This document shows positions 13,300 through 20,431 of a stretch of DNA of 30,355 nt, one piece after another. Numbering within the stretch: position 1 is the stretch's first letter; each line of letters begins with the position of its first letter. The DNA comes from a virus, in the IMG/VR virus record IMGVR_UViG_3300034068_000203, positions 1-30,355 of that record; one strand, 5' to 3'. The notes under the pieces were generated by a model, which did no database searches, was not told the DNA's origin, and saw only the letters and a list, made by a program, of their open reading frames with translations. A program made the position numbers and the translations under genes.

Positions 13300-14297
13300 A
13301 ATATCTGACCTTCGTGTATTCTTAAATTCTTAACGCTGTAACTTCCATTCGTTCCTTTTTCAACAATAGCAAAGCCGTGATTGTACTTCGAATATGGGTT
13401 GTAGTCAGGACTTAATTCAGATAAGCAACCAACACCCCAACAAGTGATAAACTTGCCGTTAGCGTCCCTTTCGTTGTGTTCCGCCGTCTGGTGATGATGT
13501 CCACACAACGCAGAAACTTTTGTCTTCATAAACAATCCACGCGCTACGTTGACCGACGGAAGGAATTGTTTTCCAAACTCATGTCCGTGAAAGATTGAAA
13601 GTTTACCGATATTCAATTTGCTCTTGCCGTCAATCCAAGTGATGTTGTGTTTGTCTAAATGACACAATGAAGCAAAGTCGAAAGCGTCAATGTCGAATAG
13701 TTCTGGCGCTTTAATACGCATATATCTCCAATATCTTTCTTCGTGGTTTCCTTCCTTATAATAAATGTGAGCTGTTGGAAATTGTTTGCGTAACGTATCT
13801 ACAAACTGACGCATTGCGTACAACTCGTCTTTGAATTTTCTTTTGCGTGGATCTTTGACAAAGTCGCTAATCATGTGACAGTCCAACGCGTCCCCGTTTA
13901 GAATAACCGCGTCGCACCCCTGACGAACACCTTCGTTAATTGCAACCGTTAACGCTTCGTTATCCTGATAAGGAATGTGAACGTCGCAAAGAATCAAAAA
14001 CTTCGTTCCCTTAACCTCAACGTGTCTGCGCTTTTTAGCATACGACTTCGGAAGGGCAAATGGGTTAAGTGGTCGTGGCTTTGCTTCAAACAATGACTTG
14101 TCCGTTGTTCTCTTTCTTTCAAGGTTACCATGCTTACCACGAATAGTGCGGATAAAGTCACGCGCGTGTTCTTCTGTTGTGTAAACTTCGGGATATTCTG
14201 CAAACAATTTCTTCGCAAGAGTGAGCGAAGGAGCGTCTTTGAATTTAGAACAAACTTCCTCAGCTATTAATCTCGCTGGTGTTTTCGGTGTTGCCAT
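13296..14297 (-). CDS. Calcineurin-like metallophosphoesterase, 333 aa
   Basis: From the start at 14297, the metal-binding motifs of the calcineurin-like family appear in order: DVH (105-107), GD (135-136), GNHE (183-186), HGH (237-239) and GHHH (266-269). All main ligands are present, so the enzyme is probably active on a phosphoester. The substrate is unknown and could be nucleic acid, a nucleotide or a signalling molecule. The first ~80 residues form a helical domain that may bind DNA (RLIAEEVCSKFKDAPSLTLA, then the basic GKHGNLERKRTTDK). The frame is open to 14324. The start at 14297 is closer to the usual overlap with the upstream gene. It sits oddly within the lysis cassette. Confidence 0.85.
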   Translation of the reverse strand: MATPKTPARLIAEEVCSKFKDAPSLTLAKKLFAEYPEVYTTEEHARDFIRTIRGKHGNLERKRTTDKSLFEAKPRPLNPFALPKSYAKKRRHVEVKGTKFLILCDVHIPYQDNEALTVAINEGVRQGCDAVILNGDALDCHMISDFVKDPRKRKFKDELYAMRQFVDTLRKQFPTAHIYYKEGNHEERYWRYMRIKAPELFDIDAFDFASLCHLDKHNITWIDGKSKLNIGKLSIFHGHEFGKQFLPSVNVARGLFMKTKVSALCGHHHQTAEHNERDANGKFITCWGVGCLSELSPDYNPYSKYNHGFAIVEKGTNGSYSVKNLRIHEGQIL

Positions 14298-14514
14298 TCT
14301 TTGCTTGTTTTGTGAATCTCTCAATTACAGTACCACCGAACAATCCTGCGGTCAACAATGCTAATGTGTCAAACATTGCAATGGGACAAACGTAGGTTGT
14401 AAAAGTCGCAACATAGGTGAAAGCAATTAGGTTAATTGTAACAAATATAGCAACAATTCGTTTCGAACTAACTTTTGAACACGAACTTAACAAAGATATT
14501 AACCATTCTTTCAT
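14260..14514 (-). CDS. Holin candidate, two membrane segments, 84 aa
   Basis: After a short basic N-terminus, hydrophobic segments lie at about 19-42 (IVAIFVTINLIAFTYVATF) and 46-65 (LALLTAGLFGGTVI), followed by a polar, charged tail. Size, two-TM layout and position one gene after the lysozyme fit a class II holin. Its ATG overlaps the previous stop. Whether it or the XhlA-like neighbour makes the hole cannot be told. Confidence 0.65.
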   Translation of the reverse strand: MKEWLISLLSSCSKVSSKRIVAIFVTINLIAFTYVATFTTYVCPIAMFDTLALLTAGLFGGTVIERFTKQAKNGNTENTSEINS

Positions 14515-14759
14515 ATTAGACGCAAGACAAGTTGAACAATAAGACCACCAACGACACCAGCAGCGGTTGCAATACCACTAAAACGAGCGACTTGTAAACG
14601 TTGGTTTTGAATATACTTGTCGTGTTTTTGAACCTTACTCACAAGACCTTCGATTTTCATTTCGTCATCACCAATAAGAACGTGATAAATGCGGTCTATC
14701 TTCTTATTCATATTCTGCAATTCCTCGTGTATCAAAGCTATCTCGTTTTCGGTGTTCAT
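14511..14759 (-). CDS. XhlA-like lysis-associated membrane protein, 82 aa
   Basis: The start at 14759 follows the lysozyme stop by one base (the frame is open to 14810). The N-terminal two thirds are a charged coiled coil (MNTENEIALIHEELQNMNKK, ending KVQKHDKYIQNQ). The end is one membrane segment (GIATAAGVVGGLIVQLVL). This is the layout of XhlA/haemolysin-type proteins, which work with a holin and an endolysin. The assignment is by shape and position. Confidence 0.6.
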   Translation of the reverse strand: MNTENEIALIHEELQNMNKKIDRIYHVLIGDDEMKIEGLVSKVQKHDKYIQNQRLQVARFSGIATAAGVVGGLIVQLVLRLI

Positions 14760-14760
14760 G

Positions 14761-15204
14761 TCATTTGAAGTATAGTTGTATTTCTGCCTCTCTGCGTGTA
14801 ACCAAACCATTTAAGACTTTACCACCGCCCTTGTTCCAAAGTTTGAAAGAATCTGCAATTGTTGGATCTTGTGGATTGATATTTAATTTCTTAAACACCG
14901 AAGAACGTTTAAAGCCACCCGTACCAATGTTGTACGCAAGTGAAACACACGCGCTAAATTGATTATCGTTGAGTGGTTTCAAAATAAAAGGAGTGATTGA
15001 AACTGCGAACTGGTCAATTATAAACTTCGCTAATTCGTCAGCACGTTGCTGAGTGATTACGTCGCCTTCTTTCACCTTATCTCCGTTCTCGTAGAAAGTA
15101 TTTCCAAAGCCAATAGTCCACACGTTTGCAGGACATTTATACGCTTTCAATCTACAACCTTCAAAACGCTTTATTAGAGCGTATCCTTCTGCGTTAACTT
15201 TCAT
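14761..15204 (-). CDS. Lysozyme-type endolysin (GH24), 147 aa
   Basis: A single-domain T4-type lysozyme. E15 lies in KRFEGCRLKAY and T30 in VWTIGFGN. The place of the usual catalytic Asp is taken by C24 (YKCPANVW), giving the known E-8aa-D/C-5aa-T variant. The C-terminal half has NDNQFSACVSLAYNIGTG and GLVTRREAEIQLY. It cleaves the glycan strands of peptidoglycan. No signal or SAR segment is present, so release should depend on a holin. It starts inside the preceding 38-aa gene and is followed by two membrane proteins. Confidence 0.9.
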   Translation of the reverse strand: MKVNAEGYALIKRFEGCRLKAYKCPANVWTIGFGNTFYENGDKVKEGDVITQQRADELAKFIIDQFAVSITPFILKPLNDNQFSACVSLAYNIGTGGFKRSSVFKKLNINPQDPTIADSFKLWNKGGGKVLNGLVTRREAEIQLYFK

Positions 15205-15310
15205 TCACCAATCTTTTTATTTGTTTCTCTTTTCGAATTAAATACTTACGGAATTTCTCCTCGTAAATCTTTTGCTTAACCATGTCTTTCTTGCGTCCCC
15301 TTGTAGCCAT
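15194..15310 (-). CDS. Small very basic protein, 38 aa
   Basis: The ORF starts at 15310, 15 bases after the head-tail connector gene, and overlaps the lysozyme start by 11 nt. MATRGRKKDMVKQKIYEEKF continues with more Lys and Arg; about a third of the residues are basic. The close fit between neighbours supports a real gene. It could bind DNA or RNA, or mainly provide translational coupling for the lysozyme. The function is unknown. Confidence 0.55.
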   Translation of the reverse strand: MATRGRKKDMVKQKIYEEKFRKYLIRKEKQIKRLVNES

Positions 15311-15325
15311 GTTTTGTTTTATTCG

Positions 15326-15898
15326 TTATCTAATCCACCCCAAACCTTGTCTTCTGTAAGTGTATGCGTATCTATCGCGTCCTGTACTAATCTCAAAAGC
15401 GTTGGAAGGGTACACGTTAGTCTGCGACCATATCTGTTGAGTTACGTTTGTCGTGTACTCTGGAAAGTCCGATTGATTAAAACACAAATAGTCAACCATT
15501 CTTTGAGTGTAAAACATAGCTTGTGAACGTGCTTGGTCGCGGTAGTTCTGCAAGTCGGTTTGTGTTATTGGTGTAGTGTCTTCGCTTGTGCGAATTACTA
15601 AACTTCCGTTATCCGTTTTAACGTACAAATGAGGCAGCATTTCATACAAAGACCACCACATAATCATTCGACGCAAGTAATTGTCAAGAAGGGTTGCGTA
15701 TGCGCCCGTGATGTCATCGTTGACAACATCTTCTTTCACTTTGTTATAAAGGTCAGTTCCTAAATACAACTGCGCGTACTTGTCCTGCGACAAATAGATA
15801 GCAGGGTACATAAGCAACGGATCGACTGAGCCGTTAATCCAACTATATTTTTTTATGTAGTTTTCGTCAATGAGTAGAACTTCGGGTTGTAGTGCCAT
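15326..15898 (-). CDS. Head-tail connector / adaptor protein (DUF6712-like), 190 aa
   Basis: The pattern IDENYIKKYSWINGSVDPLL, YPAIYLSQDKYAQLYLG, LDNYLRRMIMWWSLYEMLPH and QRMVDYLCFNQSDFPEYT is that of adaptor proteins in Bacteroidota phages, which sit under the portal. It follows the portal gene by three bases. The length is typical. The Tyr- and Arg-rich end (GRDRYAYTYRRQGLGWIR) may contact the portal or tail. Confidence 0.8.
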   Translation of the reverse strand: MALQPEVLLIDENYIKKYSWINGSVDPLLMYPAIYLSQDKYAQLYLGTDLYNKVKEDVVNDDITGAYATLLDNYLRRMIMWWSLYEMLPHLYVKTDNGSLVIRTSEDTTPITQTDLQNYRDQARSQAMFYTQRMVDYLCFNQSDFPEYTTNVTQQIWSQTNVYPSNAFEISTGRDRYAYTYRRQGLGWIR

Positions 15899-15901
15899 TT
15901 T

Positions 15902-17590
15902 TTATGAGTATTTAATTGAACCTCGTGAGGGTGTGTTAATTGGAGCAACACCTTCAGCTCCTTTTTGCGGTACAAATGGATTGTTACCAACGCGCTTGTC
16001 GTTATTTAATCCGTCGTTAGGAAGTACACGTCCTTTTGAATCTCTTTTACGAATGTAAATTTGACGCTTCCAAAAGTGATGACAAAACGCGCCACCTTTC
16101 CAAATAAATATGTCGTAGGTGTTTGAACCGCCTGGTCCGAAATCGGGGTTAATGTCGGGATCTTTGCTCATCTTTTCAATATCTTCATATCTAAAAGACA
16201 AACCTGCTTGAGAAATACCTACCATTTCTTGACAAAACTCACGACTATTTTCGCTTAAGTTTTGTGAGTAAGCATAACGTAATTTGTAAAGTCCTGTGTC
16301 GCCAAAAGCAGACCTTTCGTCAGCGTTTGCGTAACTACGAACACTCATATATTCCTGACGGAAATTAGCCTCGTTTTCGGGTTCTGTTACGTCTTCTTCA
16401 CTCAACAACTCCCACTCGTCTAAATCGACTAATTCAGCTTTTTCTTTTAGCGCGTTAATCCAAAGACGACCTTGCTCATCTGAAAAATCATTTTCAGCAG
16501 CAACTACTTTTTTTTTTAACTCAGCAGTTTGAACCGTTGGTTGAACAACAACTACTTCGTCGAATACGCTGTTCATTGTGATAGTTAAATCACTTCCAAG
16601 AATAGGCGCGAATGTATTTGTAATGATTCTTTGGTATGGCTTGATTACTTGATTGTTGAATATCTCCATTCCAACCAACATTTCGTCCTTATTCGAACCG
16701 AATCCTGTTGTATCTCTAATTCCGTGAATCAATGGCGACACAACGCGGTGTCCTACCATGATTTGCTTTGCGGTTTCTTCTGATAAGAACTGATATTGTT
16801 TGTCAGCGTCCGACAAAGGAAAGTCTTGTATTTGTGGAGCGCGTGTAGGATCTTCGTTGAAAGTCATTAAGAACTTCCCTGCGTTACTTGCACCGCTCAA
16901 TCTTTCTTCCCACTCACGACGTATTGCCTCACGTTCTTCTTTCTGCGGTATTCCGTTTAAGAAGTTAATGATGAATGAAGGAAATAATCCGTTTAAGATA
17001 TTGTTGACGTGGTATAGTCCCATTTGATAAGACAACTCAACGTAGTTCAACGCTCCGAAGTAGTCAGGCTTTGCGTAGTACGAAGAACCTGCCATCATTC
17101 CGTGAGCGTAGATAACTTGACGCGGTTGTTCTTCCGCCTGTGAAGGATTGAATGCAGGAATGAACTCAGGCTTTCCTTTTTTGCTTCGTGAGTTAGCCCA
17201 GTCACGTGAATACCAAATTCCTGTAATGTCATCTTCTTCTTTGTCGTAAGCAAGACGACAGTTCTCAAAAGGCAAGTGGTTGATTTTAACAACGCGAGTG
17301 AAGTCCATTGACCAAATCACTTCGGCAACAAATGCACCTTGAAGTTTTAAGTCGAACGCAATACCTTGCAATGCGTTGTCGAGAATCGTACCGGTACCTT
17401 TGCCTTCAATCATGTAAGCAATTGAGTTCGTCAATGCGTTGTGAATAGGACTGTTATAATAAAGCGTGATTAGGTGCTGAGGAAATAAGTTGTTGTAACC
17501 GTAGTCAATCCAACCAGCACGGTTCTCTTTTTCAGTTGCTTCAACTGGTTCGTATGCCGATAAGTTAATTGCTTGAATGTTATTTTCCAT
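15902..17590 (-). CDS. Portal protein with extra C-terminal domain, 562 aa
   Basis: Residues 1-~370 have the portal outline, with NNLFPQHLITLYYNSPIHNA, an early clip and wing region, ETAKQIMVGHRVVSPLIHGI, and FNNQVIKPYQRIITNTFAPI in the stem and crown area. An acidic linker (~370-420) leads to a C-terminal domain with YAYSQNLSENSREFCQEMVG, MSKDPDINPDFGPGGSNTYD and GGAFCHHFWKRQIY. This domain is often found at the end of Bacteroidota-phage portals and might be a minor-head or injected-protein function. The protein forms the ring through which DNA enters and leaves the head. In this genome it follows the capsid and tube genes instead of preceding them. Confidence 0.88.
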   Translation of the reverse strand: MENNIQAINLSAYEPVEATEKENRAGWIDYGYNNLFPQHLITLYYNSPIHNALTNSIAYMIEGKGTGTILDNALQGIAFDLKLQGAFVAEVIWSMDFTRVVKINHLPFENCRLAYDKEEDDITGIWYSRDWANSRSKKGKPEFIPAFNPSQAEEQPRQVIYAHGMMAGSSYYAKPDYFGALNYVELSYQMGLYHVNNILNGLFPSFIINFLNGIPQKEEREAIRREWEERLSGASNAGKFLMTFNEDPTRAPQIQDFPLSDADKQYQFLSEETAKQIMVGHRVVSPLIHGIRDTTGFGSNKDEMLVGMEIFNNQVIKPYQRIITNTFAPILGSDLTITMNSVFDEVVVVQPTVQTAELKKKVVAAENDFSDEQGRLWINALKEKAELVDLDEWELLSEEDVTEPENEANFRQEYMSVRSYANADERSAFGDTGLYKLRYAYSQNLSENSREFCQEMVGISQAGLSFRYEDIEKMSKDPDINPDFGPGGSNTYDIFIWKGGAFCHHFWKRQIYIRKRDSKGRVLPNDGLNNDKRVGNNPFVPQKGAEGVAPINTPSRGSIKYS

Positions 17591-17592
17591 AG

Positions 17593-17976
17593 TTATGCAC
17601 CTGTATAAATTACGTCTACGGGAATCGTAGGCGAAGAAACGTCGAAGTAAATTGTTCCATCTTGAAGTATCATTGAACCACGTTCAACCAAACCTACAAC
17701 GGAAGCGTTTGTTGGATCTAAATTAACCGCGCTGTTTTGTCCGTACACGTCGTACTTATATTTTCCAGCGTCAACAAGACCAACTGTTGTCAAACGTATT
17801 TTAGTAACACGTTCATTTTCGTTTATGACCTCTACGACCTGACCAAGTTGTTCACCTGTCATTTCGTATGTCATAACAAGAAGGTAATTTGTAAACGCAA
17901 CATTGAAGTAAGCACGTCCCTCGTCTAACGAAAGCCATGCGTATTGATTCGCAGTATTTGTATTCAAATAAACCAT
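17593..17976 (-). CDS. Structural hypothetical protein, 127 aa
   Basis: The protein is beta-rich, with LDEGRAYFNVAFTNYLLVMT, YDVYGQNSAVNLDPTNASVV and a repeated hydrophobic-strand pattern. Similar proteins lie among head and tail genes of Bacteroidota phages. Their role is not known to me; a head decoration or joining part is possible. It ends two bases before the portal start and follows a hairpin. Confidence 0.7.
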   Translation of the reverse strand: MVYLNTNTANQYAWLSLDEGRAYFNVAFTNYLLVMTYEMTGEQLGQVVEVINENERVTKIRLTTVGLVDAGKYKYDVYGQNSAVNLDPTNASVVGLVERGSMILQDGTIYFDVSSPTIPVDVIYTGA

Positions 17977-18001
17977 TCTAACTTTTATTTGTTTGCTAAA
18001 A

Positions 18002-18039
18002 TTACATCACAGAGGGACGCTTTGCCCCTCTATGTGTAA
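18002..18039 (-). terminator. Hairpin after the tail tube gene
   Basis: Core AGAGGG/CCCTCT (18011-18016 with 18026-18031), with an outer part of seven more pairs around one mismatch and a one-base bulge. It lies ten bases after the tube stop and is followed leftward by TTTT. It is probably a leaky terminator or RNA stabiliser. On the plus strand it is followed by T6, so it may act in both directions. Confidence 0.6.
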
Positions 18040-18049
18040 AAGTTTTTTG

Positions 18050-18556
18050 TTAGTCAAGGATTGACAAAGGCGCACCGCTCAATTTGTACGCTCTTTTTGG
18101 AGTTTCGTGTACAAATGCAAGTGTGTATCCGTTCATATCACCTAAAGCTGTTCCTGTCGCTGCTGTTCCTGTTGAAAGGTCAGCACCGAACTCATAACCA
18201 ACAGCCCACCAATTATCGCTGGAATCGTTAACGAAAACCATTGGACGACCTTGTGCAACTGTTTGCAACTCCAAACGCTTTGGAGCGCTCAATTTGTTCA
18301 ACATAACGTTTACCGTCTGCGTGTAGAAAATAGTTCCTGCATCGCGGTTGAAGTTAATTGTTTCTTCAAACGATCCTGTTTGTGTTGGCAATTCGTATGT
18401 GTACAAATCACCTGAGATTGGGCCAACGATAGCAGTAACAATTTCGTTTGCGTCAAAAGTTAACGAAGTAACCGTGTCGCAAAGAATGATTTTCTTAATA
18501 CCACCGATGCCGTCTTTGCAATCGAGTGTGAAACCTGTGCTTAATTCACATGCCAT
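18050..18556 (-). CDS. Major tail tube-like protein, 168 aa
   Basis: It begins MACELSTGFTLDCKDGIGGI and continues with alternating strands (YTYELPTQTGSFEETINFNR, TIFYTQTVNVMLNKLSAPKR) and a Gly/Thr-rich loop before GYTLAFVHETPK. Fold type, size and position directly after the capsid gene match major tail proteins of Bacteroidota siphoviruses, which stack into the tail tube. It is bordered by hairpins on both sides, as expected for a highly made protein. The assignment is by family resemblance. Confidence 0.7.
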   Translation of the reverse strand: MACELSTGFTLDCKDGIGGIKKIILCDTVTSLTFDANEIVTAIVGPISGDLYTYELPTQTGSFEETINFNRDAGTIFYTQTVNVMLNKLSAPKRLELQTVAQGRPMVFVNDSSDNWWAVGYEFGADLSTGTAATGTALGDMNGYTLAFVHETPKRAYKLSGAPLSILD

Positions 18557-18582
18557 ATTATTAATGTTTTTATTAGCACAAA

Positions 18583-18611
18583 AGAGGGGTGGTTTTTATG
18601 CCACCACCTCT
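18583..18611 (-). terminator. Hairpin after the major capsid gene
   Basis: AGAGGGGTGG (18583-18592) pairs with CCACC and CCTCT (18601-18611) with one bulged A, 10 bp in all, loop of 8. Leftward it is followed by TTTG. It lies between the capsid and tube genes and may attenuate transcription or protect the capsid mRNA. Confidence 0.6.
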
Positions 18612-18639
18612 CTATATGCAAGGGTTAGAATGGTTGAGA

Positions 18640-19542
18640 TTAGGCAGTATATTGGTAGAACGCGATTTCGTTTCCGAATCCGTATTGTACACCTGCGAAG
18701 AAAGACGCTGCGAAACGTACGTTGTCAGAAAGGTCGTATTGGTACATATCTAAAACCGCTACGTTGTTCCATTGGTCAAGTAAGTTAGTACCGAACCAAA
18801 GGTTTGATTTTTGGTAAAACGCCATTGTGTCGTCGCTCATTCCAGGACATTCGATAACGTCGTATTGTCCCTGCCAGTTCATTACAACTGATTCACCTTG
18901 ATACAAGTAGTATCCACCACCAAGACCAAGAATTGCGCTTCTGTATGCTTCAGCAACATTTGAAGAAACTGCGATAACAGGCTTTTCAGTAGCACGACGA
19001 ACGCGTGTTGGAAGTGTCAAAACAAGTTTACCCATTTCCTCGATTACGTTTGCAGAAGTGATTGCCTCTGGAGCATCAACGTCAAGAACATCTCCGTCAG
19101 CTAAGAACAAAGTTTCGAAACCTGCGTACTCACCAGCGTTAGCGTTAACACCCTGCCATATCAATACTTCGTTGCGTGCTGCAACACCCGCCAATACGTT
19201 AGCGATTAAAGCGTCAGTCAATGAAGCGTGAAGGAATCCGTCTTGCTCAGACTTAGCTTCCCAATCAGTCAAGAAATCTTTCTTGCAAAGTTGACGGTGA
19301 ACTTGGAATTTCTCCAAAGTCAAGATACGCTCTGTAAGAGTAACAGTTCCAGTTGGTGTGAAGTCACAAGTCGCGTTTGCGAAAGTGATAGAATCAACTA
19401 ATTTGCGAACAACTTGCTTGTACTCGATGTTCTCTTTGAAAGTAACAGCAGCAAGTGATTCGTTGCTTAAAAACGCAGCGCGGATATATCCTGCTGCTTC
19501 GCGACCTGCGTAGGTCGTAGTTAATGAAGTGGTAGTAGCCAT
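18640..19542 (-). CDS. Major capsid protein, 300 aa
   Basis: Sequence outline: a mobile N-terminus (MATTTSLTTTYAGREAAGYI), TLEKFQVHRQLCKKDFLTDW in the peripheral part, LPTRVRRATEKPVIAVSSNV in the axial part, and YDLSDNVRFAASFFAGVQYG at the end. This fits HK97-fold capsid proteins of Bacteroidota phages. It follows the scaffold-like gene by 16 bases, is preceded by an A-rich leader and is followed by a hairpin, all consistent with high expression. The fold itself is inferred. Confidence 0.8.
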   Translation of the reverse strand: MATTTSLTTTYAGREAAGYIRAAFLSNESLAAVTFKENIEYKQVVRKLVDSITFANATCDFTPTGTVTLTERILTLEKFQVHRQLCKKDFLTDWEAKSEQDGFLHASLTDALIANVLAGVAARNEVLIWQGVNANAGEYAGFETLFLADGDVLDVDAPEAITSANVIEEMGKLVLTLPTRVRRATEKPVIAVSSNVAEAYRSAILGLGGGYYLYQGESVVMNWQGQYDVIECPGMSDDTMAFYQKSNLWFGTNLLDQWNNVAVLDMYQYDLSDNVRFAASFFAGVQYGFGNEIAFYQYTA

Positions 19543-19558
19543 TTTTTATTTTGTTTTT

Positions 19559-20128
19559 TTATTTTTTTAAGTGAAATAAGAAGCGTTCTTCTGCTGACAT
19601 TTTATTGTAGCTTTTTGAAGGTGCGCTTACTTTTGATTGTTTAACTTCTTTGATTGATGTTGCCGCAGGTTGTGCGCTCAACTTCTCTACGTTAGCAGAA
19701 AGTTCGGTGTTTGCCTTCTTGATGTCGGCAAGTTCGCTTTCTAATTTAGCAACCAAAGACAAAAGACCTTCAACCTCTGCGTTGAATGTGTCCTCAACAA
19801 CAACTTCCGTTGATTGTTCTTCTTCGATTGTTATTTCAACCTCTGGTTCTTCAACCATTGGCTTCAATTCAACAAGTAGTCCGTCAGTAACAACTACAAT
19901 AACCCCTTCGGCTGTTGTGTATTCTCCGTCCGCTACAACAACTTCGTTGCCTTCTGCGTCTTTTGCGAATACACGAACTCCAGGCGCCCATGTGTCGCTG
20001 TCTGAATAGATGCTTGTTCCGTCCTCTAATACCGCTTCAACCATTTGCTTAACCTCAACTACTTCTTCAGCAGATAGGCTTACATTGTGCTTTGCGAAAA
20101 GAGCGTTAACTTTTTCTCTTAAGTTCAT
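19559..20128 (-). CDS. Scaffold-like acidic protein, 189 aa
   Basis: The frame is open to 20200, but the start at 20128 (MNLREKVNALFAKHNVSLSA) fits better because the added stretch is basic, unlike the rest. The middle is very acidic (EEPEVEITIEEEQSTEVVVE), followed by a coiled coil (LLSLVAKLESELADIKKANT) and a basic C-terminus (KQSKVSAPSKSYNKMSAEER). Acidic coiled coil plus basic tail is the usual layout of capsid scaffold proteins, which bind the shell through the basic end. It lies between the protease and capsid genes as expected. Confidence 0.7.
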   Translation of the reverse strand: MNLREKVNALFAKHNVSLSAEEVVEVKQMVEAVLEDGTSIYSDSDTWAPGVRVFAKDAEGNEVVVADGEYTTAEGVIVVVTDGLLVELKPMVEEPEVEITIEEEQSTEVVVEDTFNAEVEGLLSLVAKLESELADIKKANTELSANVEKLSAQPAATSIKEVKQSKVSAPSKSYNKMSAEERFLFHLKK

Positions 20129-20171
20129 ATAAGTGTTTATTAAATGTTTAGTTCCTAAATAGAAAAACCTG

Positions 20172-20256
20172 TATATTTGTTTCACAATTCGGCTTTTCAT
20201 AGTTGATTTTGATTTTTAGGTTTGACGAGGGGAGTAGTTACCCCTCGTTTTTTTTT
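20172..20256 (+). ncRNA. Candidate short plus-strand RNA unit inside the leftward late region
   Basis: A perfect -7 box TATATTTG (20172-20179) is followed 46 bases later by a strong intrinsic terminator reading rightward (20226-20256). A transcript starting near 20185 would be about 70 nt and antisense to the leader upstream of the scaffold gene. No good TTG is found at the right distance (TTTA is the nearest), so this is only a candidate. Confidence 0.35.
20226..20256 (+). terminator. Hairpin with T9 run, rightward
   Basis: CGAGGGG (20226-20232) pairs with CCCCTCG (20241-20247), extended by A-T and G-T, followed on the plus strand by nine T (20248-20256). It directly abuts the stop of the 58-aa leftward gene. 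In the leftward direction no T run follows, so it should terminate only plus-strand RNA, or serve as a 5' or 3' stabiliser for leftward RNA. Confidence 0.7.
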
Positions 20257-20431
20257 ACCCTAAAGAATCCAATATCGTGTTTAGCGTCTTCATTTCGTCG
20301 TCGGTCAATCCGTAAGACTTGAACCCCATTTTACCGCCATCGTCCGTTATCTTGGTGAGTGCGTTGAGAAACAGGGTAGCATCGTCGTTGAATAGTTCGA
20401 CCTTTAAGAACCCCCCTGCTTCTATGTTCAT
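20255..20431 (-). CDS. Small structural-region protein, 58 aa
   Basis: It begins ATG AAC ATA immediately after the protease TAA. The protein starts MNIEAGGFLKVELFNDDATL, contains GKMGFKSYGLTDDEMKTL and ends TILDSLG. It is acidic and soluble. Perfect abutment with the protease stop and phage-like codons support it. The function is unknown; it may be a small head or scaffold partner. Confidence 0.65.
   Translation of the reverse strand: MNIEAGGFLKVELFNDDATLFLNALTKITDDGGKMGFKSYGLTDDEMKTLNTILDSLG

Noticed and set aside
14444-14451. TATATTTG box on the minus strand inside the holin candidate
   Set aside because: It comes from Ile-Phe-Val codons, has no -33 element and lies in the middle of an overlapping gene set.
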